Below are positions 10,239 through 21,775 of a stretch of 64,000 nt of DNA, in pieces. Source of the stretch: Yarrowia lipolytica (lineage: Eukaryota; Ascomycota; Dipodascomycetes; Dipodascales). The position numbers and the translations under genes were made by a program. The notes below the pieces were generated by a model. That model made no database searches. It was not told the DNA's origin and was given only the letters and a program-made list of their open reading frames with translations. Positions within the stretch are counted from its first letter, which is position 1; every line of letters begins with the position of its first letter. The DNA is taken from contig NC_090775.1 in assembly GCF_001761485.1 (NCBI RefSeq), forward strand, positions 1,302,001 through 1,366,000. The letters are read 5' to 3'.

Positions 10239-11434
10239 TTAGTACGGGTAGGCGGAGAGATAATGTATGGTTTCAAACAATACGTTCTTTCTTCGGCACA
10301 TGTACCAGTATCTATATTTTTATTTATCATTCCCTTTTAGCACAACGTCTATTTTCCCCGGGGGTGCCTCAATCAGCGGTCTATCAGCTGCCATTCAGCT
10401 GCTTCAACTACCTCCGACCCCATAATAATCAGCCGACTGGGTTCGTATCGTCAATCGTCTATCATGCAGCCTGACAATGTAAACACCTCAATAGCGCCAA
10501 CTCTATATATAGCCGAGCCAGATCTCTTGATGAACCTTTTTGTTTGGGCCCTTCAGGCTTGTGCGTGGTCAATGGCATGCATCTTTTCGTCATTGATCGT
10601 CTCCACAGGCCATGCAAGGGACGCCGGGGTTCGTTATAAATAGTTTTTTCGGTGTTTGACCACAACTTAGGGGGTCCGGGAGATTGGCTGTATGATGGAG
10701 TCTGGGGATATTTTCCCCCTGTGCGCTTGTATAATTTATTTATTTTCGTTTTGGACGGGTCAGTTTTGACACTTTCTGAAGTTGCTCTTTGACTGACCAC
10801 CCAAACATAGTCCATCAGCACTGGCACTCAATGTATGGTACGAGCACCAGTTGCTCCCATAAACTCGCCGGGGGCCTGTCGCACCTTTCTTTTGCTTTTG
10901 GCTCTGTGGAATGTGCCTGGACAGTCAGGTATGCGCCTTGGCTTTGGGGTTTGCGGGCAGAGGCCTGCATTCCTGCTAAAACAGCACATCTCCGACACTT
11001 TGTATTTTGTTTGACATTCAGAGTTTAATGCAACTCTAACTGACGCGCTTTGTCGTGACCTGGGCGTGTTATATATACTGGGGAGGCGTCTAGAGGGGCG
11101 GGGTTGGCTATTTTAGCACTTGAATTCCGCACGCATTTTCGGCCGCCGTCGGTTCTACAGCTCCACAGGACCACCACGCGTCACTTCTGTCGACACAACG
11201 TGTACCCACTCACTCACTCAACACTCTCTTTTGGCACTCCCGGCTACAAGTACAGTATACAGAGCGTGTATCACCCTACACCTTAAAGCCAGAAAGCCAG
11301 TTTCACAAGTCTAGTGCAGCGGAAAACTCAAGTTTCAGGTTGGATGCAAATCACTACTCTTTTTTGCGCCTCCATTTTCGACTCCTGCCCTCTTGCACTC
11401 TTGCACTCTTGCATCCACCATCGCCACCTACACA
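10239..11434. other. Long intergenic region upstream of the CENP-B-like gene
   Basis: About 1.2 kb without a convincing gene on either strand. Near the downstream gene there is a TATA-like atatatact (about 11070-11079) beside GC-rich gaggggcggggtt (about 11092-11104), then a pyrimidine- and CA-rich leader. Short open frames here have no splice-supported continuation. Confidence 0.5.
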
Positions 11435-13186
11435 ATGAACCAAACACCGCAACGAATGCCGCCGGAGAACATCTACAGAAAGGAGCAACCCACCCTGTTC
11501 CCTCACGGCTACCCTACTCCAGTCTCCTCCAACACCAGCATCAACCTTCCTCTACCCAACTCGGGGTCGCCGCTACCCATTCCTTACACCCCAGCTCCAG
11601 TCAAGTTCGAGTACTCGTTCCAGCAGTCGCCCTCCTTCCCCAAGTATGCAAAATACCAAATCAACCCGTCCTTTGACTTCTCAAAGACAGGCATGGCCCA
11701 CCTTGGCGTCAATTCGCCGGTTCCTATCACTCCGGTGCTTCCCCCACCTAGCTCCATGGCTGCTCCTCCCATCTTCCAGAGCCGGACTCTAACAAGACCT
11801 TTGTCCAGCCCCGACAAGACTCCCTGCAAACGTTCCCGTGTAGAGGAACGGCAAGAGGTGTCTGATTACGACAGAAAATGGGTCCGAATGCAGTTTGGTC
11901 TGCCCCGAACCGGAGGTTACCAGAAGCCGTTCCGAAAGCGCCAGACTGACGTTCAGAATGAGTTCCAGGAACGTTTCGGACGATCCCTGTCTCCTTCAAC
12001 CATCTCCAAAATCCTCTCGGACGACTACTCGTACCTGGACACAATGTCGCTGAACGAGGTGTCCAAGTCTGTGTACAGAAAGCGAAAGCCGCGGTTCGAA
12101 ATGCTAGAAGACGCAGTTTCGTCCTGGTGCGAACTGTACACCCGAAGAGGCTGTCTTAGCGAACGAGTGCTCAAGGAGGCTGCCGAGAGACTCCACGCTC
12201 ATCCTCTTATCGACACCAGCACCGCCGACGAAGAGGCCCCCGTGTTCTCAAACGGCTGGCTTCACAATATCAAAACAAGACGAGATCTGTCTCGGCTTCT
12301 GTGGGACAGCACCATTTCTGAGCAGGAAACCTGTGTCTCCACTCTCAACCACATTCGAGAGACCATCACACGACTGGGCCTGACTCCAAAGAGCGTCTAT
12401 GCTGTTGGAGATACTCAGCTGTACCCTTCGGCCACTCCTGGATCCCGGTTTGGAAACGACTCCACCCCCTGTACTGCTCGAACCGTGCTCATTTGCACTA
12501 ATGCCGATGGTTCGTCCAGGCAGAAGATGTACCCAACCATGGTGGGTCCGGATATTGCCGACGCCAACAACCGAAGTGCTACCAGCCTTGTCTACTCGCC
12601 TACAGGCACTCCCGAAACACAGAACTTCCTGGACTTTCTGTTTGACTTTGACAATTCGCTCACGGAGCCCTCGCTGCTGATTCTGGCTCAGCATCCCCAC
12701 TATGAGAAGGCTACTCAGATCTTCCGTCACCAGACAAACAACTCCAACCTCCACATCATTCTAGTGCCAGCTCGAATCAAAAAAAAGCTGCTAGCCACCG
12801 ACCTCGGAATCGCAGGAGACCTCAAGGTGGCATACAAGATCAACCGGTTGTACACGCTCCCTCACAAGCGAATGAAGACCTCCAAGATCCTCCGGTCGCT
12901 CGACACCGCCTGGGGCAATGTCAGCGAGGAGACCATTCTCAAGGCCTGGAGAGAAACTCGCATCTTCGCCACTCTCAACTTCCCCGAGCTCGCCGATACT
13001 GGTGCATCTCAGCCCGACCTCAAGCTGATTCGAGCAATTGCAGGAGTCCAGGCTTCGCTGATGAACCAGCAGGTTGCCTTTTCGGAGAGCCAGTACCAGA
13101 GTTTTTTCAACCACGACGGAGAAGACGACCCGTTGGCTGTCAAGGATTGCGTCGAGCAGTACGCCTCCATTGTTCAGAACCGCTGA
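11435..13186 (+). CDS. CENP-B/pogo-type domesticated transposase-like DNA-binding protein
   Basis: The intronless product has 583 residues from the ATG at 11435. It reads as a fungal CENP-B-like protein derived from a pogo/Tigger DNA transposase. The N-terminal 130 residues are a proline- and serine-rich disordered region. A CENP-B-type helix-turn-helix follows (about 140-200: QNEFQERFGRSLSPSTISKIL), then a Tc5-type second DNA-binding domain (about 215-285: LEDAVSSWCELYTRRGCLSE, ending in a basic ILH-like SNGWLHNIKTRRDL). Residues about 310-475 have the RNase-H fold pattern: D326 in YAVGDTQLY and D456 in ATDLGIAGDLK match the first and third catalytic acids. The usual middle LLIDN-H motif reads LLILAQHPH (414-422), without the aspartate. 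The intact frame and normal codon use point to a host-exapted gene, like S. pombe Abp1/Cbh1/Cbh2, not an active element. No terminal repeats were seen. Confidence 0.8.
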   Translation: MNQTPQRMPPENIYRKEQPTLFPHGYPTPVSSNTSINLPLPNSGSPLPIPYTPAPVKFEYSFQQSPSFPKYAKYQINPSFDFSKTGMAHLGVNSPVPITPVLPPPSSMAAPPIFQSRTLTRPLSSPDKTPCKRSRVEERQEVSDYDRKWVRMQFGLPRTGGYQKPFRKRQTDVQNEFQERFGRSLSPSTISKILSDDYSYLDTMSLNEVSKSVYRKRKPRFEMLEDAVSSWCELYTRRGCLSERVLKEAAERLHAHPLIDTSTADEEAPVFSNGWLHNIKTRRDLSRLLWDSTISEQETCVSTLNHIRETITRLGLTPKSVYAVGDTQLYPSATPGSRFGNDSTPCTARTVLICTNADGSSRQKMYPTMVGPDIADANNRSATSLVYSPTGTPETQNFLDFLFDFDNSLTEPSLLILAQHPHYEKATQIFRHQTNNSNLHIILVPARIKKKLLATDLGIAGDLKVAYKINRLYTLPHKRMKTSKILRSLDTAWGNVSEETILKAWRETRIFATLNFPELADTGASQPDLKLIRAIAGVQASLMNQQVAFSESQYQSFFNHDGEDDPLAVKDCVEQYASIVQNR

Positions 13187-13944
13187 ATCCACTGAATCCG
13201 CGCATATTTATATATTTATTAATCCATCGTAGTTGTTTAGCAGAAGTCGTTAGAGTTATCTGTACTTGGATTGTGCGGGAATCCTCTAGTTGTATCGTGC
13301 GAGTATTGCACATATAAATTACAAGGAGTACAATTATGTTCAATTACGTACAAGTAGTACTTTGAAGAGAAGTCGTTTGTCCATTGCTGTGAAAAGACGG
13401 ATACAGTAACAAATTACTTTTCAAAGTGTCTACTTGTACTTGTACTAAGACACATCTCGTTAATAGCTACTGTAAACACTCATACATAATATACCTATCA
13501 TCATACATGCTGTACCTACCATCATATCTAGAAATGTTGTTCACAATATATACAGCAAGCAATTGTCCCGTCTTCTAATTCTGTCTTCAGCCACTTTCCA
13601 ACTCCCAGACCCACCCCACTCGACTCTCTTTGCAAGATTGCTTACAGGTTTAACCTCCAAGGTGGTCCAAGCTCTTCTCTACCATTGCATATAAGGCTGG
13701 TATTCTGCTCACCAACGTGCACTTGTACTTACACCCAGCAAGAAGAGCTGAAAAGACCAATTGATCGTGCCGGTCGCAATACTGTTCAATTGAACATCTC
13801 TCAATTGACTACGGCATGCTTCTGCACACGATACCACCATGATACTACGATACACAAGACACCACACTACAAGTACAGTACTTGTATTCGAACAGGAACT
13901 ATGGTGCCATGTCAAAATCAATGCATCTTCAATATTTAAGTCTC
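13187..13944. other. Convergent intergenic region
   Basis: This 758-base spacer lies between two convergent genes. It has AT-rich 3'-end signals (tatttatatatttatt at about 13205-13220) and scattered copies of the tacttgta/tacaagta word that is common in this genome. No gene is visible. Confidence 0.5.
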
Positions 13945-16606
<2,662 letters not shown>

Positions 16607-17095
16607 CTACCGACCTGCAGTGATGAACACTTGCTGGAGAGACTTGCAGTTCTTCCGAGTGCCCTGGCTACCCGGCTTGATCTGATAGACACCCATTCCG
16701 TCATCGCAGACAACAAAGCCATGTTGAAAGTTCACCTGGCCTTGTGATCCACATTAACCAACGGTACCCGTGCTCTTGCTGAAGCTCTATGAATTGTCTT
16801 TCCAAGATGGGCCTGGATCTGGGACGTGGTACCAACAAGCACACCTCGGGTGATCATCAGCTGAACAGGTTTCTTTTGCGTCTTCTGAGACACATATCAG
16901 ATTGGTTTCTTGCTCAGATAGGTGTCTCCTCACGCCTGAGCTTGTCTGTCTCACAGAGACTCTTGACTCCTTGTTGCTGGGGGAGGTTCTGAGGGCGCGC
17001 CTGGCTTTAGGTGACTGAACTCGCGGCGTATTTATATTCTCTGGAGTTGAAGATTGGTCAAGGTCAATTTCAGGAAGTTGGGGTGTTAAGCCCAA
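16607..17095 (-). pseudogene. Possible remnant of a protein-coding gene
   Basis: On the minus strand one frame runs from an ATG at 17095 towards 16607. It is not continuously open, being interrupted in at least two places. The last 40 or so codons read like real protein (VNFQHGFVVCDDGMGVYQIK, then KPGSQGTRKNCKSLQQVFI) and end at a stop at 16607. The upstream part is polar (MGLTPQLPEIDLDQSSTPEN) and less convincing. I do not recognise the family. It may be a decayed gene or exons whose splice sites I cannot place; no good GTGAGT/CTAAC pair joins the parts. It lies between SFA1 and CAB5 on the same strand as both. Confidence 0.28.
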
Positions 17096-17425
17096 CAGGG
17101 AAAGTGGGTATTTCCAGAAGACTTCGAGATTGTTATGGTTTTGATCTGGTGCTGATGCTTACCATTGACGTGGTTTCTTGTTGTTTTTTTTATCCTTGCC
17201 GTTTTCGTCGAGGAGTGATGAAGTAGCTAGAGGGGTCTCTAACACTACGGCCGTGAGTATTGTAAGGGGAGTACTGGAAGAGGATATCGCCAATGTCTTG
17301 ACCTACTCTGTCCCCACCATCTCAATCTGGTAATCAAAGCAATTAATAAAAATATATCCCAGCTACAAGTGCATACTCCACAGCCTGTCTGTTGCACCCT
17401 TCGTCCACCCCTAGCAAACGGGAAA

Positions 17426-18151
17426 CTACAACTTTGACCGAATGTAGTTTCTGTCCACGTAGGTCCAGAGTGCGCTAGCGAGACCAATGGGAGGAATCCA
17501 GGTGAGAAAAGTCCAGATGATGCCGGGAGTGATGGTCTTGACGAGATCATCGACCTGCAGCTCCAGCTCGGCCAGCGTACCGTCGTTGGAAAGCACCTTG
17601 TCGGCTAGCTTCTTCTTATCCTGGACAGACATTTGCGACTCGATTCGCTTTTCGGCGTCGGCTCGGTCTGAGCCGTCTCGCTTCATAAGCCGTTCCACCT
17701 GGATCGGGTCCGAGCACGACACAACAACCGTCATCCCACAGTATCGGTCGAGCTTGCTCTCAAACAGAAGCGGGATATCCAGCACCACCAGCCGGTTGCC
17801 CCAGATCCAGGCGCTCAACCCCTGCCACACAATTGCCTTCCTGACGGCCGGGTGGGTCACTGAGTTGAGAAAGAGGCGGTTCTTTTCGTTTTCCTTGCCG
17901 AAAACAGCACGTCCAAGCGCCGGCCGGTTGATTGCTGCGCCCTGGCCCTTGTCCGAGTCGGGCACAAACAGATCTGTCACCTGGCCCTTGAAATGCTCCA
18001 CCACCTTCTTGTATGCTGGCTGGCCCGGTTCGAGGATTTCACGTGCAATCACGTCTGCGTCCACAATGGTGAGATCATGCTTGTCTTTGAGCAGCTTGGA
18101 CACGGTCGATTTGCCGGTGGCAATGCCTCCAGTGAGTCCCACAATGAGCAT
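17426..18151 (-). CDS. CAB5: Dephospho-CoA kinase
   Basis: The product is 241 residues from the ATG at 18151. The frame is open further upstream, but only this start places the P-loop at the N-terminus. The enzyme phosphorylates dephospho-CoA to CoA, the last step of CoA synthesis. The Walker A motif is GLTGGIATGKST (residues 6-17), followed by DADVIAREI, the CoA-domain segment VTHPAVRKAI, the strand LVVLDIPLLFES and the lid region SDPIQVERLMKRDG. The last 30 residues contain a hydrophobic stretch (IIWTFLTWIPPIGLASALW) that looks like a C-terminal membrane anchor. Fungal Cab5 proteins share such an anchor, consistent with attachment to a membrane such as the mitochondrial outer membrane. Confidence 0.95.
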   Translation of the reverse strand: MLIVGLTGGIATGKSTVSKLLKDKHDLTIVDADVIAREILEPGQPAYKKVVEHFKGQVTDLFVPDSDKGQGAAINRPALGRAVFGKENEKNRLFLNSVTHPAVRKAIVWQGLSAWIWGNRLVVLDIPLLFESKLDRYCGMTVVVSCSDPIQVERLMKRDGSDRADAEKRIESQMSVQDKKKLADKVLSNDGTLAELELQVDDLVKTITPGIIWTFLTWIPPIGLASALWTYVDRNYIRSKL

Positions 18152-18767
18152 TTTGGTGTGAGGTGAATGTGAGTGAGTGTCAAGAGCTGAGTTTAGTGCG
18201 GAGTGCAGATGGGAGGTGGGGATCATAAAGATTACACCATCATAGCTACAGTAAGACGCATCGGTATTGGTACCAGTACAGTATTCGTTACAGGAACGGT
18301 AGGAAGGCTTTGGGTAATAAATAAGAATAAATAGGTGGAGCCAGAGCACATTGGGGCGGTTATAGGTCGGGTAAAATTGCTTCCAAATAGCTCTACTGAG
18401 TCACATGAGATTGTTGGAAGTAGGTGAGCACTTGAAGACGTGTAGGTACCGTACTAGCACAGCTTGTATGACTGTGTATGCTGGTTAAAGTGACAGCTGT
18501 AGACGCAATCTATACTGTGATAGTACCGGCACGTCTAGGGAAGGTAAGGTCTTGGGTGCTGTCTCTGACTCTGGCATGAGTTCTGGCATGAGTTCTGAAG
18601 TGTCTATGCAGAATTGAGCAACTAGAGTGACCTGGGACACCACTGTCGTTTTTTTTTCAGCTTTGGCACTCTTGCTGTTCGGATTTCTCATGATCTTTGT
18701 TGTGGGTTCCAGTACTGTAGACATATTTACGTAAACTATGCCTACCTTGTCGCTGGCTTTCACGGCG
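18152..18767. other. Intergenic region CAB5 / small unknown gene
   Basis: This 616-base spacer lies between two minus-strand genes. It contains a short duplication (ctggcatgagtt twice, about 18568-18594) and a T8 run near 18650. A 92-codon open frame on the minus strand has no features of a real protein. Nothing else is seen. Confidence 0.45.
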
Positions 18768-19154
18768 CTAACCCGTCACGTAAAACCCGCCACCTGCCAC
18801 AGGAAACGGCTTGACTTTAAGTGACGGCTGGCCTGTGGTGGTGATGACAAACACGTTCTTGTCCTGAACCACGGCCTCGTAGAGGTTGTCGTTGATCCAC
18901 CTGACAAACACAGCATTGTATGTGTCCGGAATATACGCCAATGTGTCCTGTAGCTCTCCGACGAGCGTCTCAGCAAACTCCTGAAGGCCTCCGGTCACAA
19001 TACGTCGTTTTTTGGTGTTTTGCGACGCGTCTATGTTGAAACTGGGCTGGCTTGACGGCAGCGTTTGCGAGTAGGGCCGTCTGAAGGGCAGTACATTTGG
19101 CGCGCGCTGCGACTCTCCGTATTTCTTACCTCCGATGATGAATCGCGGTTGCAT
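18768..19154 (-). CDS. Small protein of unknown function
   Basis: The product has 128 residues from the ATG at 19154 (MQPRFIIGGKKYG). The open frame reaches 19226, where another ATG would add 24 residues rich in T and K. The first 60 residues are polar, with a basic patch (NTKKRRIV). The second half looks folded: LQEFAETLVGELQDTLAYIP, NAVFVRWINDNLYEAVVQDK and NVFVITTTG. No signal peptide or membrane segment is present. Codon choice fits a real gene (many CGA, GAC, GTC and CTC codons). I do not recognise a family. Confidence 0.6.
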   Translation of the reverse strand: MQPRFIIGGKKYGESQRAPNVLPFRRPYSQTLPSSQPSFNIDASQNTKKRRIVTGGLQEFAETLVGELQDTLAYIPDTYNAVFVRWINDNLYEAVVQDKNVFVITTTGQPSLKVKPFPVAGGGFYVTG

Positions 19155-20012
19155 CGGTCTTGTTGTAGGTAAGAGTGTGGTACAGTACTTGTTGGTGGAT
19201 GTTGTCTTGTACTGGTGCTGTATCAATGGTGGTGTTCAAGATCAATGCAGCATGCTGCATGCATGCACTTGGCGTAATTAGTCTACTGCAATTTTGCCAA
19301 TTTTTTATTACGATCCGGACTTGGCTGCCAATTGAGCGGTGAAAAAACGACGGACATTGAGATGATCCAGCAATTGTGGAGTAGTAGCGAGAGGAAACCC
19401 CGATCGCAATGAAAGGACTAGGCATTGGGCCTCCGAGACGCGACAACCACCAAACCATTTGGCACTACTTGCACTACTTGTAGTTAACACCGCTAGCACC
19501 GCACTAAAAGACACACTATAGCCCCTTAGTTTACTGCAACACGGCTGCTCAAAGTTTCAGCCTGGGGCGAGCCAACAGATCACAGAGCAGTACAAGTACA
19601 GTAGCTACAGTACAGGCAAAGACCAAGGCGGTGGGAACTTGTGAGACCTTCCACGAGGTTCCACTGCCGGGTAAACAGGGCTGGGACTGTCTTTACCCAA
19701 AGCGCTCGAGCCATTGCGGACACTCTGCAGCCCCACAAACGTTTTAAAAGGCCACCGTGGAACCCACCAGATGCTTCTCTCACTAAGGGTACTACTTACA
19801 GTTGCACCCATTGAGTGCACCATCATCCCCTAACACCATGCACACATCCAAGAAGGTTCTTGGGGTTGGGAGCTTACCCGGACACGTGTGTGTTTAGGGC
19901 CCAAACCTACTGTGGCGTGCAGTTCTGAGCATGGGCTTGGGACGGAAGTTTTTTCCTACAAGAATCTTCACGCACCTTTCTTTTCTCTTCGGTGAATTCA
20001 CACATATCTACA
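19155..20012. other. Divergent region upstream of EFB1
   Basis: Most of this region should be the EFB1 promoter. A TTAGGG word sits at about 19898-19903, and a pyrimidine stretch (cacctttcttttctcttc) lies 45-25 bases before the ATG, as is common for highly expressed translation genes. No other gene is visible. Confidence 0.5.
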
Positions 20013-21005
20013 ATGGGCTTCTCTGATCTTTCTTCCGCTGCTGGTGAGTATCAATTGCACGACACGGACGGCACTCTCATTCAATTGACGGTCTGCGCTC
20101 AACTACCACCGCTTGACCCTAGTCATATTCAAGCTGGTGCCCATGACAGATGATGAAATGTCACAAGCAATTACTAACTCCAGGTCTCACCCAGCTGAAC
20201 GAGTTCCTCGTCGACAAGAGCTACATTGAGGGGTAAGTACTACACACCTTGCACGCACAATCAACCTGCTGCTGTTTCCAAGCATTACATGATGATTCCC
20301 ATGGTCCGTGTTATTGAGGCGGAAGTAAGACCCCGCTGCATGATAACAAACCCATATTTTCACTTTTCCTGATCCCAGTTTGCAAACACGTTTGTGTTCT
20401 TCAAAACATGTACTAACCATAGCAACGCTGCCTCTCAGGCTGACGTGGCTGTCTACAAGGCCGTTGCTTCTGCCCCTGACGCCGAGAAGTACCCCAACGC
20501 CGCCCGATGGTTCAAGCACATTGCTGCCCAGGAGGACCACTCTGCTCTCCCCGGTACCGCCAAGGAGGCCTCTGCTTACGGCCCCGAGGGTGCCGCCGCC
20601 GCCGCTGAGGAGGAGGACGACGATGATGTCGACCTTTTCGGCTCCGACGATGATGAGGTCGATGAGGAGGCTGAGAAGCTCAAGCAGCAGCGACTCGCCG
20701 AGTACGCCGCCAAGAAGGCCGCTAAGCCCAAGACCGCCGCCAAGTCCATTGTCACCCTTGACGTCAAGCCTTGGGATGACGAGACTGATCTCGATGCTCT
20801 CCTTGAGAACGTCAAGAAGGTCGAGATGGAGGGTCTGGTCTGGGGTGCCCACCAGTGGATCCCCGTTGGTTTCGGTATCAAGAAGCTCCAGATCAACCTC
20901 GTTGTTGAGGATGACCTTGTTTCTCTCGACGAGCTCCAGCAGCTCATTGAGGAGGACGAGGACAACGTCCAGTCCACTGATATCGCTGCCATGCAGAAGC
21001 TTTAA
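20013..21005 (+). CDS. EFB1: Translation elongation factor 1-beta (eEF1B-alpha)
   Basis: There are three exons: 20013-20043, 20184-20232 and 20423-21005, giving 220 residues. The product is the nucleotide-exchange factor that recharges eEF1A with GTP. Intron 1 starts GTGAGT and ends TTACTAACTCCAG. Intron 2 starts GTAAGT and ends TACTAACCATAG. Joined exons give the GST-C-like N-terminus ([26 protein letters not shown]), an acidic linker with the conserved [13 protein letters not shown], then the exchange domain: [36 protein letters not shown], ending [12 protein letters not shown] exactly as in S. cerevisiae. Intron 2 hosts a U18-type snoRNA, the same host gene as snR18 in S. cerevisiae. Confidence 0.98.
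20285..20376 (+). ncRNA. snR18: C/D box snoRNA, U18/snR18 homologue, inside EFB1 intron 2
   Basis: The C box ATGATGA is at 20289-20295 and the D box CTGA at 20369-20372. A D'-like TTGA (20314-20317) and a C'-like TGATAAC (20341-20347) lie between them. The guide GGTCCGTGTT (20303-20312) directly precedes D' and is perfectly complementary to AACACGGACC, the conserved large-subunit rRNA sequence around yeast 25S A649/C650, the known target of snR18/U18. The fifth guide base from D' pairs with the A. Human U18 has the same TGGTCCGTGTT guide. The ends are approximate because no long terminal stem is visible. The RNA is expected to come from the spliced intron. Confidence 0.85.
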
Positions 21006-21542
21006 GTGTTTCTAGCTTATATATATGGTAAAACGGTTAATTCGGTAAAAATTGTTATTTTTTTATATTTATTCTTCGGAGTAGTTTGTCAATTATTCAT
21101 TTTCTTTCAACTGGATCAACCCTAAGAATTTTCTTCTTTACCATACGTGTCCATGCACACTTTAACCTAATTACCACCCATTGTTTATTCAGCCACACAA
21201 GTAAAATCCGTGCTAATGGCCGCGCCATGTACGATATGACGGTGACTATAAGACCCTCCAGAGCGTGAATACAAGACCCTCTGGAAGCCAGAAGTGCTAA
21301 TTTCATCATTGGTTTGTGGTTGCGAGTATGTGAGTTACCAGAGCTCCAATGGCTTACTTGTACTTGTACTTGTACTTGTACTTGTACTTGTACTTGTACT
21401 TGTACTTGTACTTGTACTTGTACTTGTACTTGTTGGTACGGTACTTTTTTTTATATATATTTATTAACATTTATTGAGTCAAGATCAACGAATTTCCACT
21501 ACTCGTACTTGTAGCTACTTGAACTTGCCATTAAGACTCAGA
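21006..21542. other. Convergent intergenic region with hexamer repeat
   Basis: This 537-base spacer lies between the 3' ends of EFB1 and the pheromone-like gene. It holds AT-rich 3'-end sequence (ttatatatatgg just after the EFB1 stop) and the TACTTG array listed separately. Confidence 0.55.
21355..21432. repeat. (TACTTG)13 tandem hexamer
   Basis: Thirteen perfect head-to-tail copies of TACTTG span 78 bases. The same word occurs singly many times in spacers of this window. It is not the Yarrowia telomere repeat (GGGTTAGTCA). Confidence 0.95.
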
Positions 21543-21706
21543 TCAGGCGATGACGCAGGAAGAAGGCTGGAAGGTTCGGTAACCTGTGTTAGTAAGGGAG
21601 ACGAACAAGATGCTGCTTTCGCACGATACTCACCACCAACAATAGTGACGTTGGAGTTGACTCGGTAGGAGTCGGTGCCGTAGTCTCGGGGAATTGCTTT
21701 GCTCAT
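21543..21706 (-). CDS. Candidate a-factor-type lipopeptide mating pheromone precursor
   Basis: Two small exons, 21706-21634 and 21583-21543, are joined by a 50-base intron with a GTGAGTAT donor and TTACTAACACAG end, the standard intron form of this genome. The joined frame encodes 37 residues ending in SSCVIA and a stop. CVIA is a CaaX farnesylation box, identical to that of S. cerevisiae a-factor (MFA1 36 residues, MFA2 38 residues, both ending ACVIA). There is no signal peptide, as expected for precursors exported by a Ste6-type transporter. The C-terminal part is GGYRTFQPSSC plus VIA; C34 would be the farnesylated, carboxymethylated residue after removal of VIA. A TATA box lies 63 bases upstream. 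Without splicing the frame runs on to 63 residues with no CaaX box. The pheromone role is inferred from length, CaaX box and gene structure; the mature N-terminus cannot be predicted. Confidence 0.78.
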
Positions 21707-21768
21707 TGTTGTAGTGTAGGTAGTTGTTACTGTTGTTTGATGCAGATCTAGAAGGACTTGAGACGGTC

Positions 21769-21775
21769 TTATATA
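21769..21775 (-). promoter_or_regulatory. TATA box of the pheromone-like gene
   Basis: TATATAA on the minus strand lies 63 bases before the ATG, followed by an A/C-rich leader without other ATGs in a good context. The spacing matches typical yeast promoters and supports a real transcript. Confidence 0.6.

Noticed and set aside
18485-18763. 92-codon minus-strand frame downstream of the small unknown gene
   Set aside because: It starts with GTG, has no conserved look, and no splice pair joins it to the gene before it.
20044-20183. atgatga in EFB1 intron 1 as a second snoRNA C box
   Set aside because: No D box follows before the branch site, and no guide to rRNA is seen.
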